Below are positions 9,453 through 18,311 of a stretch of DNA of 64,000 nt, piece after piece (the first letter of the stretch is position 1; the number at the start of each line of letters is the position of its first letter). Made by a program: the position numbers and the translations under genes. The stretch covers positions 1,116,001 through 1,180,000 of the forward strand of contig NZ_RKHG01000001.1 of NCBI RefSeq assembly GCF_003752415.1, read 5' to 3'. A model generated the notes under the pieces. That model worked only from the letters and a program-made list of their open reading frames with translations. It made no database searches and was not told where the DNA came from. This DNA is from Luteococcus japonicus. Its GTDB lineage: Bacteria; Actinomycetota; Actinomycetes; Propionibacteriales; Propionibacteriaceae.

Positions 9453-11246
9453 TCACTTCTCCACGGCAGGAAGCACATCCGGATTCTTGGCCAGCCAGTC
9501 ATCGACGGCCTTGGGCTCCTGGCCCTCCGGGTACTTGTTCACCACGGTGTCCTCCAGGGAGTTGTACTCCTTGTCGTCCAGCTTGACCTGGCTGATGTAC
9601 TCAGCCGCCTCCGGGAACTCGTCGGCAAAGCCCTTCTTGCCCAGGAAGTGCAGTCCCTCGGCCTTGCCGAGAGCGCCCTTGGGATCCTCGAGGTCTCGCA
9701 TCTCGAACTTGCCATTGGCCCAGAAGGGACGCCACAGGGTCACCACGATGTCGCGCTTCGCGGCAGTGGCCTTCTGGACCTCCGTGAGCATGGCGGGCGT
9801 CGAGGAGGTGACCAACTTGTATTCGTCCAGCCCGTACTGGGGGATCACCTGGGTCTTGGTGGCCTTGGTCAGACCGGCCCCGGGTTCGATGCCCACAATC
9901 CGGCCACCGTACTGACTGGACTTGCCCTTCAGGTCCTCGATCGACTTGAGCTTTGAATAGCTGGGCACGGCCAGGGTCAGCTTGGCCCCGTCGTAGTAGG
10001 TGCCGATGTCATCGATGTTCGACGAGTACTTCTTCATGTAGTCCGCGTGGGTGACCTCGGGCCAGGCGGACGGGTAGAGGTCGACGTCGCCACGGTCAAG
10101 ACCTGCGTAGAGCACTGCCGCATCATTCATGCCCGTGAGCTCCACCTTGTAGCCCATCTCCTCGAGACGGTTCTTCAGCAGGAAGGCGGTGCTGCGACCG
10201 TCGCTCCACGAAGGGATGTAGCCAAAGCTGATCGTGCCCTTGGATCCGGGCTCGTCCGCGCCGTCCGCCGCATTGTCGTAGATGGAGAAGCCCGCGACCA
10301 ACGCGAGCGCGACCAGCGGTACCACGAGCTTGCCGAACCACCCCAGCCCGGTCTTGCCATGGGCAGCGCGACGGCTGCGCAGGTGGCCCAGCAGCGAGGA
10401 ACCGTAGTCCGCCGGCTGGCCCAGGGCATTCGTGATGCGATCCAGGTAGATGGCCAGGAAGACCACCGCCAGGCCGGCTTCCACACCGAGGGAGATGTTC
10501 AGGGTCGAGATTGCCGTGACCACCTGCTTTCCCAGACCATCCGCACCGACCATGCCGGCAATGACGGCCATGGACAGCGAGAGCATGATGACCTGGTTGA
10601 TGCCCGCCATGATGCTGGGCATTGCCAGTGGCAGCTGGATTCCCTGCAGGATCTGACGCGGGGTGGCTCCGAAGGACTCTCCCGCCTCCACGGTCTCCGC
10701 GTCGACATTGCGAATGCCGAGCTCGGTCATGCGCACGCCTGGCGGCAGGGCAAAGATCAGCGTCGAGATGACACCGGGTACCACGCCGATACCGAAGAAG
10801 GTGATGGCAGGAATCAGGTAGACGAAGGCTGGCATCGTCTGCATGAAGTCCAGGATTGGCCTGAGCACTGCGCTCACCGCCCGGTTGCGCGCAGCCCAGA
10901 TGCCGAGTGGCACGGAGATCAGCACGGCGAACAGTGTGGAGATCAGCACCAGGGAGAGGGTCTGCATGGACGTCGTCCACTGCCCCATCGACCAGATCAG
11001 ACCGAAGAAGGCGATGCTCCCCAGCCCGAGCTTCCAGCTGCGCACACACCACGCGATCAACGCGAGGGCGAGGATCATCACTGGCGTCGGGACTGCGACA
11101 AGTGCCCCGGCCAGCAGGTCGACCATCCATTGGACGACGTTGGTGATGACCCGGAACAGCCCTGCCCAGTTGTCAGTCATCCAGTCGATGCCGCCGGAGA
11201 CCCAGTCTCCGAGCTTGATACGCGGAACAGTGATCTCCTGGATCAT
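9453..11246 (-). CDS. Glycine betaine/proline-type ABC transporter, permease fused to substrate-binding domain
   Basis: Uptake of compatible solutes in osmotic stress. The 597-residue product fuses a ProW-like permease (residues 1-290, several membrane helices, with the coupling segment EAGESFGATPRQILQGIQLP) to an OpuAC-type extracytoplasmic binding domain (about 320-597). The binding part starts GTISFGYIPSWSDG and holds the tryptophans expected for an aromatic betaine cage (SWSDG, YPSAWPE, TLWRPFWAN). An anchor helix (LVVPLVALALVAGFSIYDN) joins the two, so no separate signal peptide is needed. The start overlaps the ATPase stop (ATGA). Such fusions are known in the OpuA family; the exact ligand is not provable from sequence. 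Confidence 0.93.
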   Translation of the reverse strand: MIQEITVPRIKLGDWVSGGIDWMTDNWAGLFRVITNVVQWMVDLLAGALVAVPTPVMILALALIAWCVRSWKLGLGSIAFFGLIWSMGQWTTSMQTLSLVLISTLFAVLISVPLGIWAARNRAVSAVLRPILDFMQTMPAFVYLIPAITFFGIGVVPGVISTLIFALPPGVRMTELGIRNVDAETVEAGESFGATPRQILQGIQLPLAMPSIMAGINQVIMLSLSMAVIAGMVGADGLGKQVVTAISTLNISLGVEAGLAVVFLAIYLDRITNALGQPADYGSSLLGHLRSRRAAHGKTGLGWFGKLVVPLVALALVAGFSIYDNAADGADEPGSKGTISFGYIPSWSDGRSTAFLLKNRLEEMGYKVELTGMNDAAVLYAGLDRGDVDLYPSAWPEVTHADYMKKYSSNIDDIGTYYDGAKLTLAVPSYSKLKSIEDLKGKSSQYGGRIVGIEPGAGLTKATKTQVIPQYGLDEYKLVTSSTPAMLTEVQKATAAKRDIVVTLWRPFWANGKFEMRDLEDPKGALGKAEGLHFLGKKGFADEFPEAAEYISQVKLDDKEYNSLEDTVVNKYPEGQEPKAVDDWLAKNPDVLPAVEK

Positions 11247-12457
11247 GCCTCGCTCCCTTCCTGGTCGTGCGATGCGGTGTCATCCGGGTGGCCGACTGCC
11301 GTCAGCAGGGTGACACGCGGGATCACGCCGACGAAACGCTTGTTCTCATCCACCACCACCAGCGGTGACAGATGCTGCGCGGACCGGGCAAAGAGGTCTG
11401 CGATGGGGGTGTCCGCGGACACCACAGGCATCTCGTGCCGCTGCGACCACGGCAGCTCGGAACGGTCGTCGCGAACCGCCCGGGCCACGTCCTCCTCCCA
11501 CAGCACACCCAGGGGTGTGCGATCGCGACGCAGCACCACCAGCCACGGCACCTGCGACTCGCGCATCAGTTTGTGCGCGGTCCTTGGGCCCTGCTCGCCG
11601 CCCAACACCGCAGGAGGCTGCTCGGCGATCGAACCGGCGGTGAGCACCTTGGCCCGATCCACGTCCTGAGTGAACTGGGCGACGTAGTCATTGGCGGGGT
11701 CGTTGAGGATCTGCTCCGAAGTTCCGATCTGCTCGATCCGCCCGTCGCGCATCATCGCGATCCGGTCGCCCAGCCGCATCGCCTCGTTCAGGTCATGGCT
11801 GATGAACAGGATCGTCTTGCCCAGGTTCTGCTGCAGTTCGAGCAGTTGGTCCTGCATGTCGCGCCGGATCAGCGGGTCGAGCGCGCTGAATGCCTCGTCC
11901 ATCAACAGGATGTCCGTGTCGGCGGCCAGCGCACGCGCCAGCCCGACACGCTGACGCATGCCACCGGAAAGCTGACTCGGCAACGAGCCGCCCCAACCGT
12001 CGAGACCCACTTGTTCGAGAGCCCAGGCGGCGCGTTCCTCACGTTCCGCACGCCCCACGCCCTGGATCTCCAGCGCATATGCCGCGTTCTCCCCCACCGT
12101 CCGGTGCGACAGCAGGGCAAAACTCTGGAAGACCATCGAGACCTTGTCACGACGGACGCGACGCAGCTGCTGCGCGGACATCCTGCTGATGTCCTCCCCC
12201 TGGACCTCCATCACCCCGGATGTGGTCTCCAGCAGGCCGTTGACCATGCGAATCAGGGTGGACTTGCCGGAACCAGACAGGCCCATCACGACGAAGATCT
12301 CACCTTCCTCCACTTCGAAGGAGGCGTCGATGACGGCAGGGGTGAGGCCCTCGTCTCGCAATTCCTCCCGTGAGGTGCCCGAGCGCAGTCGCTCCACCCC
12401 TCGCTCCGGATTACGCCCGAAGACCTTGTACACGTTCTCGGCCCTGATCGCAGTCAC
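11243..12457 (-). CDS. Glycine betaine/proline ABC transporter ATP-binding protein with CBS domains
   Basis: ATPase of the transporter. The 404-residue product has Walker A GLSGSGKSTL, the signature LSGGMRQRVGLARAL, Walker B ILLMDEAFSALDP and the switch histidine in LFISHDLNEA. The C-terminal 110 residues form a tandem CBS pair (LMRESQVPWLVV, and VVSADTPIADLFARSAQHLSPLVVVDENKRFVGV), the ionic-strength or nucleotide sensor in OpuA. GTG at 12457 follows AGGGAGG with 6-base spacing; ATG at 12478 lacks such a site. It is first gene of the two-gene operon. Confidence 0.94.
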   Translation of the reverse strand: MTAIRAENVYKVFGRNPERGVERLRSGTSREELRDEGLTPAVIDASFEVEEGEIFVVMGLSGSGKSTLIRMVNGLLETTSGVMEVQGEDISRMSAQQLRRVRRDKVSMVFQSFALLSHRTVGENAAYALEIQGVGRAEREERAAWALEQVGLDGWGGSLPSQLSGGMRQRVGLARALAADTDILLMDEAFSALDPLIRRDMQDQLLELQQNLGKTILFISHDLNEAMRLGDRIAMMRDGRIEQIGTSEQILNDPANDYVAQFTQDVDRAKVLTAGSIAEQPPAVLGGEQGPRTAHKLMRESQVPWLVVLRRDRTPLGVLWEEDVARAVRDDRSELPWSQRHEMPVVSADTPIADLFARSAQHLSPLVVVDENKRFVGVIPRVTLLTAVGHPDDTASHDQEGSEA

Positions 12458-12499
12458 TCCCGACCTCCCTGTGGCCATCCGGCCGTTGTCGTCGAGGTT

Positions 12500-12538
12500 G
12501 CACCCTGCCCGGTGCAGCCAGGACATCGGGCAGGGTGC
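12500..12538 (-). promoter_or_regulatory. Hairpin upstream of the osmoprotectant transporter operon
   Basis: A 12-bp perfect inverted repeat (GCACCCTGCCCG at 12500-12511, complement at 12527-12538, 15-base loop) lies about 43 bases upstream of the ATPase start in the divergent spacer with the response regulator gene. It could be a leader attenuator or an operator for a dimer. No family is assigned. Confidence 0.4.
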
Positions 12539-12719
12539 GCCCCATGGGATTCCTCGCAGCTGTGCCAACCACCACGGCGCGCCGTTGGACCGTGGCCACC
12601 ACGAGACGATTCCAGCTTCGCATCCGTACCTTGCGGACAGCTTGCGATGCCCTTCCTGCTCCGTGACAACCACCACTGCACTTCGCCCGTCAGGTGCGAC
12701 GAGTGAGATGATCCGGAGC

Positions 12720-13421
12720 ATGGCACGAATCTTGGTGGTGGAGGATGATGATGGGATCCGCACCATGCTGGGCATGGCCCTGACCGACGAGGGGCACGAT
12801 GTCACGGAGGCACCCAGTGCCGAGATGGCACTGGTGAGACTGGGCGCCAACACGCCGGAGCTGATGCTGGTGGACCTCATGCTGGGCGGAATGAGTGGGC
12901 TCGACTTCATCCGCCAGGCCCGCAAGGTGACCACTGCCCCCATCCTGGTTGTCAGCGCGCTGGGAGATCCGAGCACCACGGTGGAGGCCTTCGAGCGCGG
13001 CGCCGATGACTACGTGACCAAGCCCTTCGACCTCGAAGTGCTCTCGGCTCGATGCCGGGCGGCGCTACGCCGCGCCAGCCGTTCTGAAGATCCACAGGAG
13101 GCAGCGCAGCACCAGGTCCTGGACGCCGATCGTTGCGTCGTGCTCGACGTTCCGGCCGGACGTCTGACCATGGGTGATGAGGAGGTACACCTCACCGACA
13201 CCGAGTTCCGGCTGCTCGCCCACCTCGGTACACACCCCGGGCGAATCGTCTCGCGTGAATGGCTCCTGCGTGAGGTGTGGGGTCATCGCCTGGTGGTCGA
13301 CGACGGTCGGCTGGTCGACGCCCACATGAGCCGGCTGCGCAACAAGGTGGAACGCGATCCCACCCGCCCCACGCTGATCACCACCGTGCGCGGCCAGGGC
13401 TATCGCCTGGATCCCCAGTGA
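12720..13421 (+). CDS. OmpR/PhoB-family response regulator
   Basis: DNA-binding half of a two-component system. The 233-residue protein has a receiver domain (1-115) with acidic pocket EDDDG, phosphoacceptor Asp52 (LMLVDLMLGG) and Lys101 (VTKPFD), and a winged-helix domain (about 135-233) with LTDTEFRLLAHLGTHPGRIVS and the terminal VRGQGYRL. The start could also be ATG at 12708, since ribosome sites are weak for both. It is divergent from the osmoprotectant transporter and overlaps the sensor kinase gene, so osmotic or ionic control is plausible but unproven. Confidence 0.94.
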   Translation: MARILVVEDDDGIRTMLGMALTDEGHDVTEAPSAEMALVRLGANTPELMLVDLMLGGMSGLDFIRQARKVTTAPILVVSALGDPSTTVEAFERGADDYVTKPFDLEVLSARCRAALRRASRSEDPQEAAQHQVLDADRCVVLDVPAGRLTMGDEEVHLTDTEFRLLAHLGTHPGRIVSREWLLREVWGHRLVVDDGRLVDAHMSRLRNKVERDPTRPTLITTVRGQGYRLDPQ

Positions 13422-14734
13422 CGCGTCTTGGCCTGAGAGGGCGACTGGCCCTCGCCTTCTCCGTCGGCGCCCTGGCACTGGCCTCCCTCCTGTCCGTGGG
13501 TGCCTGGACCGTGACCTCGCAGATCATGTTCGACCAGCGCATGCAACTGGCGCAGCAGCAGGGGCAGGTGATGTCCTTCCGCATCCCGGATGATCTGGCA
13601 CAGGCCGACACCGCCTTCGACTTCCAGGAACCACTGGGCACGGACTGGTGGGTCAAGACCAACCAGCACACCTGGTCATCGTCCACCACCGACTTCCGCG
13701 AGCCACCCCAGCCATCGGTTCGGGAACAGCAGTCGCAGTGGACAAGTGTTGGGGGCGAACGCGCCGCCGCAGTGTGGACACCCGCCGACGAGCCCGGTGT
13801 CTGGCTGCTGGAGGTCACCGTCACGCGAGAGCTCAACACCACTCTGGAGACCTTGCGCAAGGTGCTCATCGGATGCGCCGTGCTGGTCACCGCCGTCGGG
13901 GGGCTGTACGGCCACGTCTCGGCGCGGCGTGTCCTGCGCCCACTGGAACAGATCGGCGCCACGGCCACGGCGATCGCCACCGGCCGGCAGCACGAACCTC
14001 TGAGCAACAATGACCCCGAGCTTGCCGAGATCATCGGCGCCTTCAACGACATGGTGGCCTCCCTGCAACGCCGCATCGAACGCGATGGCCGCTTCGCCGC
14101 CGATGCCGCGCACGAGCTCAAGTCACCGCTCACCACGCTGGTCGGGTGCACGGAGTTGCTGGTACGCCGGCGCGACCAGTTCGACGCCCGGACGGCCGTC
14201 ACCGTGGACCTGCTGCAACAGGAACTCGTGCGATTCCGCGCGGTCCTGGAGGACCTGTTGGAACTGGGGCGGTACGAGAGTGAGGACTCCACCACCCTTG
14301 AGTGCGTGCGACTGGCACCTCTGGTCGCCGCGCACCTGGCCGGACGCGACGTGAGGGTCGAGATCCCCGCGGACCTGGAGGTGCTCGGCAACCCGCGCCT
14401 GCTGTCGCGAGCCATCAGCAACCTGATCAAGAATGCCGATCTCCATGGCCGCGGGCTGGTGGGCATCAGCGCTCGGCACAGCGGTGGCCACGTCGCGCTC
14501 AATGTCGATGACGCCGGGCCCGGCGTACCCCTGGCTGAGAGAGAGCTCGTCTTCGAGAGGTTCAGGCGGGGTGGGGCCCGGGGAAACCTTCCCGGGAGCG
14601 GGCTCGGGCTCAGTCTGGTGGCCCAGGCTGCGGCCAGCTCGGGCGGCTCCGTGCGATGCACTTCCTCACCCCAGGGCGGAGCACGCTTCGTGATGACCCT
14701 GCCAGCGCCCCCGGCGAGCGAATCCCTCAACTGA
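13418..14734 (+). CDS. Sensor histidine kinase
   Basis: Membrane sensor partner of the preceding regulator. The 438-residue product has two membrane segments (about 10-33 and 148-168) flanking a 115-residue extracytoplasmic sensor with no recognisable fold, a HAMP region, the HisKA box FAADAAHELKSPLTTL with phospho-His232, and an ATPase domain with N-box NLIKNAD, DDAGPGVP and GSGLGLSLV. The GTG start at 13418 overlaps the regulator stop (GTGA). The signal is unknown; the flanking betaine transporter and Na+/H+ antiporter suggest salt, pH or osmotic cues. Confidence 0.94.
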   Translation: MTRLGLRGRLALAFSVGALALASLLSVGAWTVTSQIMFDQRMQLAQQQGQVMSFRIPDDLAQADTAFDFQEPLGTDWWVKTNQHTWSSSTTDFREPPQPSVREQQSQWTSVGGERAAAVWTPADEPGVWLLEVTVTRELNTTLETLRKVLIGCAVLVTAVGGLYGHVSARRVLRPLEQIGATATAIATGRQHEPLSNNDPELAEIIGAFNDMVASLQRRIERDGRFAADAAHELKSPLTTLVGCTELLVRRRDQFDARTAVTVDLLQQELVRFRAVLEDLLELGRYESEDSTTLECVRLAPLVAAHLAGRDVRVEIPADLEVLGNPRLLSRAISNLIKNADLHGRGLVGISARHSGGHVALNVDDAGPGVPLAERELVFERFRRGGARGNLPGSGLGLSLVAQAAASSGGSVRCTSSPQGGARFVMTLPAPPASESLN

Positions 14735-14778
14735 TTCCCGCCACCACCGAGTGCGGTCGTGACGGAGTCGCAACACAA

Positions 14779-14796
14779 CGTCACAAATCGTCACAA
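14779..14796 (+). promoter_or_regulatory. Tandem direct repeat, candidate response-regulator site
   Basis: Two copies of CGTCACAA start exactly 10 bases apart (14779-14786 and 14789-14796) in the 268-base gap between the kinase gene and the nhaC-like gene. OmpR-family regulators bind tandem direct repeats with about one helical turn spacing. A control site for the antiporter, bound by the adjacent regulator, is inferred. Confidence 0.4.
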
Positions 14797-15002
14797 TCGC
14801 CTCTGACCAGTGGCCATCACCGGCGGCCACCACCACGGGAGCACGCTTTGCGGGGCGTCGGGAGAAGGCTCCCACAAGCCCAGATACCCTGATTGCCCGG
14901 TGGAAGGAACTGCCAGTGTGTCGCGGCACCACGCTCGACGCATCCCAACGGCCCCGTCCCCGGAGCTGCCCCGGGCGTGACGACCACGAGCCGAAAGGCA
15001 TC

Positions 15003-16505
15003 ATGACCACGAATGACGACGAACTGACCACGCAGCATGAAAGACTCCCTAGCCTGGGAATGGCGATCCTGCCGATCGTCCTCACACTGGGCGTGCTGGG
15101 TCTGCAGATCTTCTACTACCAGGACTTCTCCCCACACATCCCGCTGCTGATCGGGATCGCCCTGACGGGTCTGCTGGGAGCCCATCTGGGCATGAAGTGG
15201 CTGGACGTGAGGGCCGGCATCTTCCACGTCATCCACGTCTCGATGCCCTCTCTGGCCATCCTGATCATCGTGGGCCTGCTGATCGGTGTGTGGATCGCGT
15301 CCGGTACCGTTCCGACGTTGATCTACTACGGGCTGACCATCCTGTCACCCAAGATCTTCCTGCCGGCCGCCATGCTCGTGTGCGCCCTGGTCTCCATCTC
15401 GCTGGGCACCAGCTGGGGCACCGTCGGCACTGTGGGGCTGGCGCTGATGGGCATCGGCGCTGGTTTCGAGGTGCCGATGGTGTGGACTGCCGGGGCTGTC
15501 GTCTCCGGCGCCTTCTTCGGCGACAAGATGAGCCCGCTGAGTGACACCACCAACCTCGCTCCCGCAGTCACGGGCATCACGGTCTTCGAGCACATCCGCA
15601 ACATGATGCCCACCGCCATCCCGTCGATGTTGATTGCCCTGGTGATCTACTCCATCGCCGGCTGGAACATGGTCGGGGATGGCGATGCCTCCTTCGAGAC
15701 CATCACGGTGCTCACCTCCACCTTGCAGGAGAACTTCGTCATCTCACCGATCACCCTGCTTCCCGTCGTCGTGGTGTTGGGCCTCGCCTTGGCCAAGAAG
15801 CCACCGCTCCCCTCCCTCTTCCTGGGCGGTGTGATCGGCGGCATCATCGCGATGGCCATGCAGGGTGCTGGGCTGCACGACGTCTTCGTCTATGCCCAGG
15901 ATGGCTACACGATCGCCTCCGGCAATGACGACATCGACACCCTGCTGAACCGTGGTGGCATCCAGAGCATGATGCGGACCATCTCGCTGATGTTGCTGGC
16001 CCTGGGCTTCGGCGGCGCGCTGGAGAGCACGGGAGTGCTCGAGCGCATCCTCACCGCGGTGATCTCACCCATGAAGCGATTCGGTTCCCTGCAAGCCACC
16101 GCAATCGGCACGGCCTTCGCCACCAATGTCGTTGCTGGCGACCCGTACATCAGCATCGCGCTGCCCGGCCGGATGTATGCACCGGTCTATCGCGGCCTGG
16201 GCTACTCGACCAAGAACCTCGCACGTGCCGTCGAGGAGGGTGGCACCATGATGAGCCCGCTGATTCCCTGGAATGCGGGTGGCGCCTTCGTCATCACCGC
16301 GTTGGGGCTGGGGATCATGGACGGGCATCTGGAGAACCTGATGTACATCCCACTCTCCTTCGTGTGTTGGCTCTCCCCGGTGATCGGCATGTTCTACGGC
16401 TTCACCGGCCTGTTCAGCCCCAGGGCGACCGATGAGGAGAAGGCGGGATGGGCCGAGAACGACGAGAGCGTCAAGGACGTCGAGCTGGAGCTCGAGACCG
16501 CCTGA
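15003..16505 (+). CDS. NhaC-family Na+/H+ antiporter
   Basis: Secondary transporter expected to expel Na+ in exchange for H+ across the cytoplasmic membrane. The 500-residue product has about 11-12 hydrophobic segments and the family blocks GTSWGTVGTVGLALMGIG, FFGDKMSPLSDTTNLAP (charged core of the ion path), ALGFGGALESTGVLERIL and AVEEGGTMMSPLIPWN. A GAAAGG site precedes ATG at 15003. The acidic C-terminal tail is cytoplasmic. Relatives include antiporters with malate/lactate specificity (MleN), so substrate is probable rather than certain. Confidence 0.88.
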   Translation: MTTNDDELTTQHERLPSLGMAILPIVLTLGVLGLQIFYYQDFSPHIPLLIGIALTGLLGAHLGMKWLDVRAGIFHVIHVSMPSLAILIIVGLLIGVWIASGTVPTLIYYGLTILSPKIFLPAAMLVCALVSISLGTSWGTVGTVGLALMGIGAGFEVPMVWTAGAVVSGAFFGDKMSPLSDTTNLAPAVTGITVFEHIRNMMPTAIPSMLIALVIYSIAGWNMVGDGDASFETITVLTSTLQENFVISPITLLPVVVVLGLALAKKPPLPSLFLGGVIGGIIAMAMQGAGLHDVFVYAQDGYTIASGNDDIDTLLNRGGIQSMMRTISLMLLALGFGGALESTGVLERILTAVISPMKRFGSLQATAIGTAFATNVVAGDPYISIALPGRMYAPVYRGLGYSTKNLARAVEEGGTMMSPLIPWNAGGAFVITALGLGIMDGHLENLMYIPLSFVCWLSPVIGMFYGFTGLFSPRATDEEKAGWAENDESVKDVELELETA

Positions 16506-16509
16506 GTGC

Positions 16510-17763
16510 TCACTGGCCGGGCCACTGCCCCCGCACCACCTGCTGCTGTCGCTCGACGGTGGCTCGGTGCGGGGGCAGCGCCGTGCGACGCACGTCGGCC
16601 AACAGTTCATCGAGGCGACGACGCAACCGGGGGTCCTCACGGCCGTAGTGGGCAATTTCCTCGGTGGCAAGCGTCAGCATCCCCGCCAGCGTCGGCTGGG
16701 GCCGATGGACGCGCACCACGCCGTCCACGTCCGCCAGATGGCAGGCCGGGTCCCGCCGCGCCGCAACCGCCTTCAGGATTCGCTCCAGCTCGTTGACCAC
16801 CTGGACGGCAGTGGTCGGGTCGTTGACGCCCGAGGAGAGGGCACGGTCGGCGATGTCAACCAGTTGTCGAATGCCGAAGTCCGGATCCTGGCGAAGACTG
16901 CGATCAGCGCCCAGACGCACCGCGGCATTGATCTGTGAGCAGAGGTCCTCACCGTCTCCCCAGACCAGGGCAAGAGGCTGCCCCTGCGTCAGGAACTCCC
17001 CAGGACTGACCGCGAGCTCAATCCGCAAGTCGTGCTCGTGGGCCAAGGAGACCAGGGCCTGTTCGTCCACCTCGACGACGTGACCGTGACGCCCGTCCAG
17101 TCCGACCTCCTGCGGATCACCCGACACCCGCCAGTCGCCCCTGCGCACCTCGGAATCGGCCTCAGTGAAGATCTTCTCCACCAGAGCCGTGGTGCGATCG
17201 CCCAGACGACTCACCACCTCGGAAACCTGGATCATCGAGGTCACCCGGTGGATGAAGACCAGGAACTGCCCCATCGACGCCAGCACCAGGACGTAGGCCA
17301 GCGAGACTGACATCGGGGGCACGAAGGCAGTTTGGCCGTCGAAACCGCCCCGCACCTCGCGCAGGACCGTGAGGGCGTACACGAAGGATCCGATGAAGAT
17401 GCCCAGGGTGTACTGCGCAGCGCGGTCCGACAGGAATTCCTTCAGCACGCGCGGAGTGAACTGGCTGCTCGCCAGCTGCAACACCACCATCGTGATCGAG
17501 AAGACCAGCCCCGTCACCGAGATCATGGCCCCCGCGATGGTCGACAACACGCTGCGTGCACCGTCCGGGCCACCGGGGAAGATGAAACGCCATTGCGTCG
17601 GGAACAGGGCGTCGAGGCGCGGCAGCCCCAGACCCACTGCGAAGGAGATCAGTGTGACCATCGCGGGCAGGGCCCAGAAGTGGGATGTCAGGCGTTGCCA
17701 GGCTGTGGTCTGGGGGATGCTGTGGTGCTCGTCGCGCAGCGGCACGTCAGGGCTGGTCGACAT
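16510..17763 (-). CDS. DUF2254 family membrane protein
   Basis: Function unknown. The 417-residue product has four N-terminal membrane helices (about 28-48, 75-98, 120-140 and 152-172) followed by a large soluble domain. The family-typical segment ISVTGLVFSITMVVLQLASSQFTPRVLKEF follows the second helix. It is convergent with nhaC, the stops 4 bases apart. It could be an accessory membrane factor of the salt-stress group, but nothing in the sequence proves that. Confidence 0.88.
   Translation of the reverse strand: MSTSPDVPLRDEHHSIPQTTAWQRLTSHFWALPAMVTLISFAVGLGLPRLDALFPTQWRFIFPGGPDGARSVLSTIAGAMISVTGLVFSITMVVLQLASSQFTPRVLKEFLSDRAAQYTLGIFIGSFVYALTVLREVRGGFDGQTAFVPPMSVSLAYVLVLASMGQFLVFIHRVTSMIQVSEVVSRLGDRTTALVEKIFTEADSEVRRGDWRVSGDPQEVGLDGRHGHVVEVDEQALVSLAHEHDLRIELAVSPGEFLTQGQPLALVWGDGEDLCSQINAAVRLGADRSLRQDPDFGIRQLVDIADRALSSGVNDPTTAVQVVNELERILKAVAARRDPACHLADVDGVVRVHRPQPTLAGMLTLATEEIAHYGREDPRLRRRLDELLADVRRTALPPHRATVERQQQVVRGQWPGQ
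16525..16578. terminator. Inverted repeat embedded in the DUF2254 3' coding end
   Basis: A 13-bp perfect inverted repeat (CTGCCCCCGCACC at 16525-16537, complement at 16566-16578, 28-base loop) lies 20 bases after the nhaC stop, inside the end of the convergent DUF2254 gene. It may end the nhaC transcript. Confidence 0.5.
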
Positions 17764-17818
17764 CTGCCCATTGCATCACAGACACCATGGCCGTCCGTCC
17801 CACGCGGGCACAAAGAGC

Positions 17819-17852
17819 GACCGGCCGCCATCCCGAGGGATGACGGCCGGTC
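17819..17852 (-). terminator. Terminator downstream of rpmG
   Basis: A 15-16-bp stem (GACCGGCCGCCATCCC with a single G-T type mismatch to its partner, 4-base loop) lies 18 bases after the rpmG stop. It separates rpmG from the DUF2254 gene and marks the edge of the inserted block. Confidence 0.75.
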
Positions 17853-17870
17853 CAGAAGAACAGTTGCTGT

Positions 17871-18041
17871 TCAGCGAGTCTCGCGGTGAGCTGTGTGGCT
17901 GCTGCACTTGGGGCAGAACTTCTTCAGCTCGAGACGATCGGGCGAGTTGCGACGGTTCTTCTTGGTGATGTAGTTGCGCTCCTTGCACTCGGTGCAGGCA
18001 AGCGTGATCTTGGGACGAATGTCCCCGCCCTTCTTGGCCAT
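17871..18041 (-). CDS. rpmG: 50S ribosomal protein L33
   Basis: Small large-subunit protein near the E site. The 56-residue product starts [20 protein letters not shown]. It keeps both zinc-binding pairs (Cys16/Cys19 in CTEC and Cys43/Cys46 in CPKC), so it is the zinc-dependent form. ATG at 18041 is preceded by GAAGGAAAGACC. It follows tRNA-Thr and tRNA-Met on the same strand, as in mycobacteria. There hadA-hadB come next, but here they lie 10 kb away. Confidence 0.96.
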   Translation of the reverse strand: MAKKGGDIRPKITLACTECKERNYITKKNRRNSPDRLELKKFCPKCSSHTAHRETR

Positions 18042-18098
18042 GGTCTTTCCTTCGTGTGCTTGGAGCGTCCCTGTCGGTCAACAGGTCGGTGGTCTGTT

Positions 18099-18173
18099 TG
18101 GTAGCGGAGGCGGGAATCGAACCCGCGACACAGCGATTATGAGCCGCTTGCTCTACCCCTGAGCTACCCCGCC
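18099..18173 (-). tRNA. tRNA-Met (CAT anticodon)
   Basis: The complement folds with acceptor GGCGGGG/CTCCGCT, D-arm start AGCTC, anticodon loop CTCATAA and T-loop TTCGATT; CCA is encoded at 18099-18101. CAT could also be tRNA-Ile2, but the position between tRNA-Thr and rpmG favours elongator Met. Confidence 0.94.
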
Positions 18174-18238
18174 AAGTTGCCCTCGAACCTTCGGTTTCCC
18201 GATCACCGCTGGGTCAACGGTAGTTCTCGAACAATCAG

Positions 18239-18311
18239 AGCCCCCAAGCAGATTCGAACTGCTGACCTTCTCCTTACCATGGAGACGCTCTACCTACTGA
18301 GCTATAGGGGC
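18239..18311 (-). tRNA. tRNA-Thr (GGT anticodon)
   Basis: The complement folds with acceptor GCCCCTA/TGGGGGC, D-arm start AGCTC, anticodon stem TCTCC/GGAGA around loop ATGGTAA and T-loop TTCGAAT. CCA is not encoded. Confidence 0.95.

Noticed and set aside
14779-14796. CRP/GlxR site upstream of nhaC
   Set aside because: The CGTCACAA copies are direct repeats, not the TGTGA-N6-TCACA palindrome.
18099-18173. tRNA-Ile2 (lysidine-type CAT) instead of tRNA-Met
   Set aside because: The neighbourhood (tRNA-Thr, rpmG) matches tRNA-Met in other actinobacteria; sequence alone gave no Ile2 signature.
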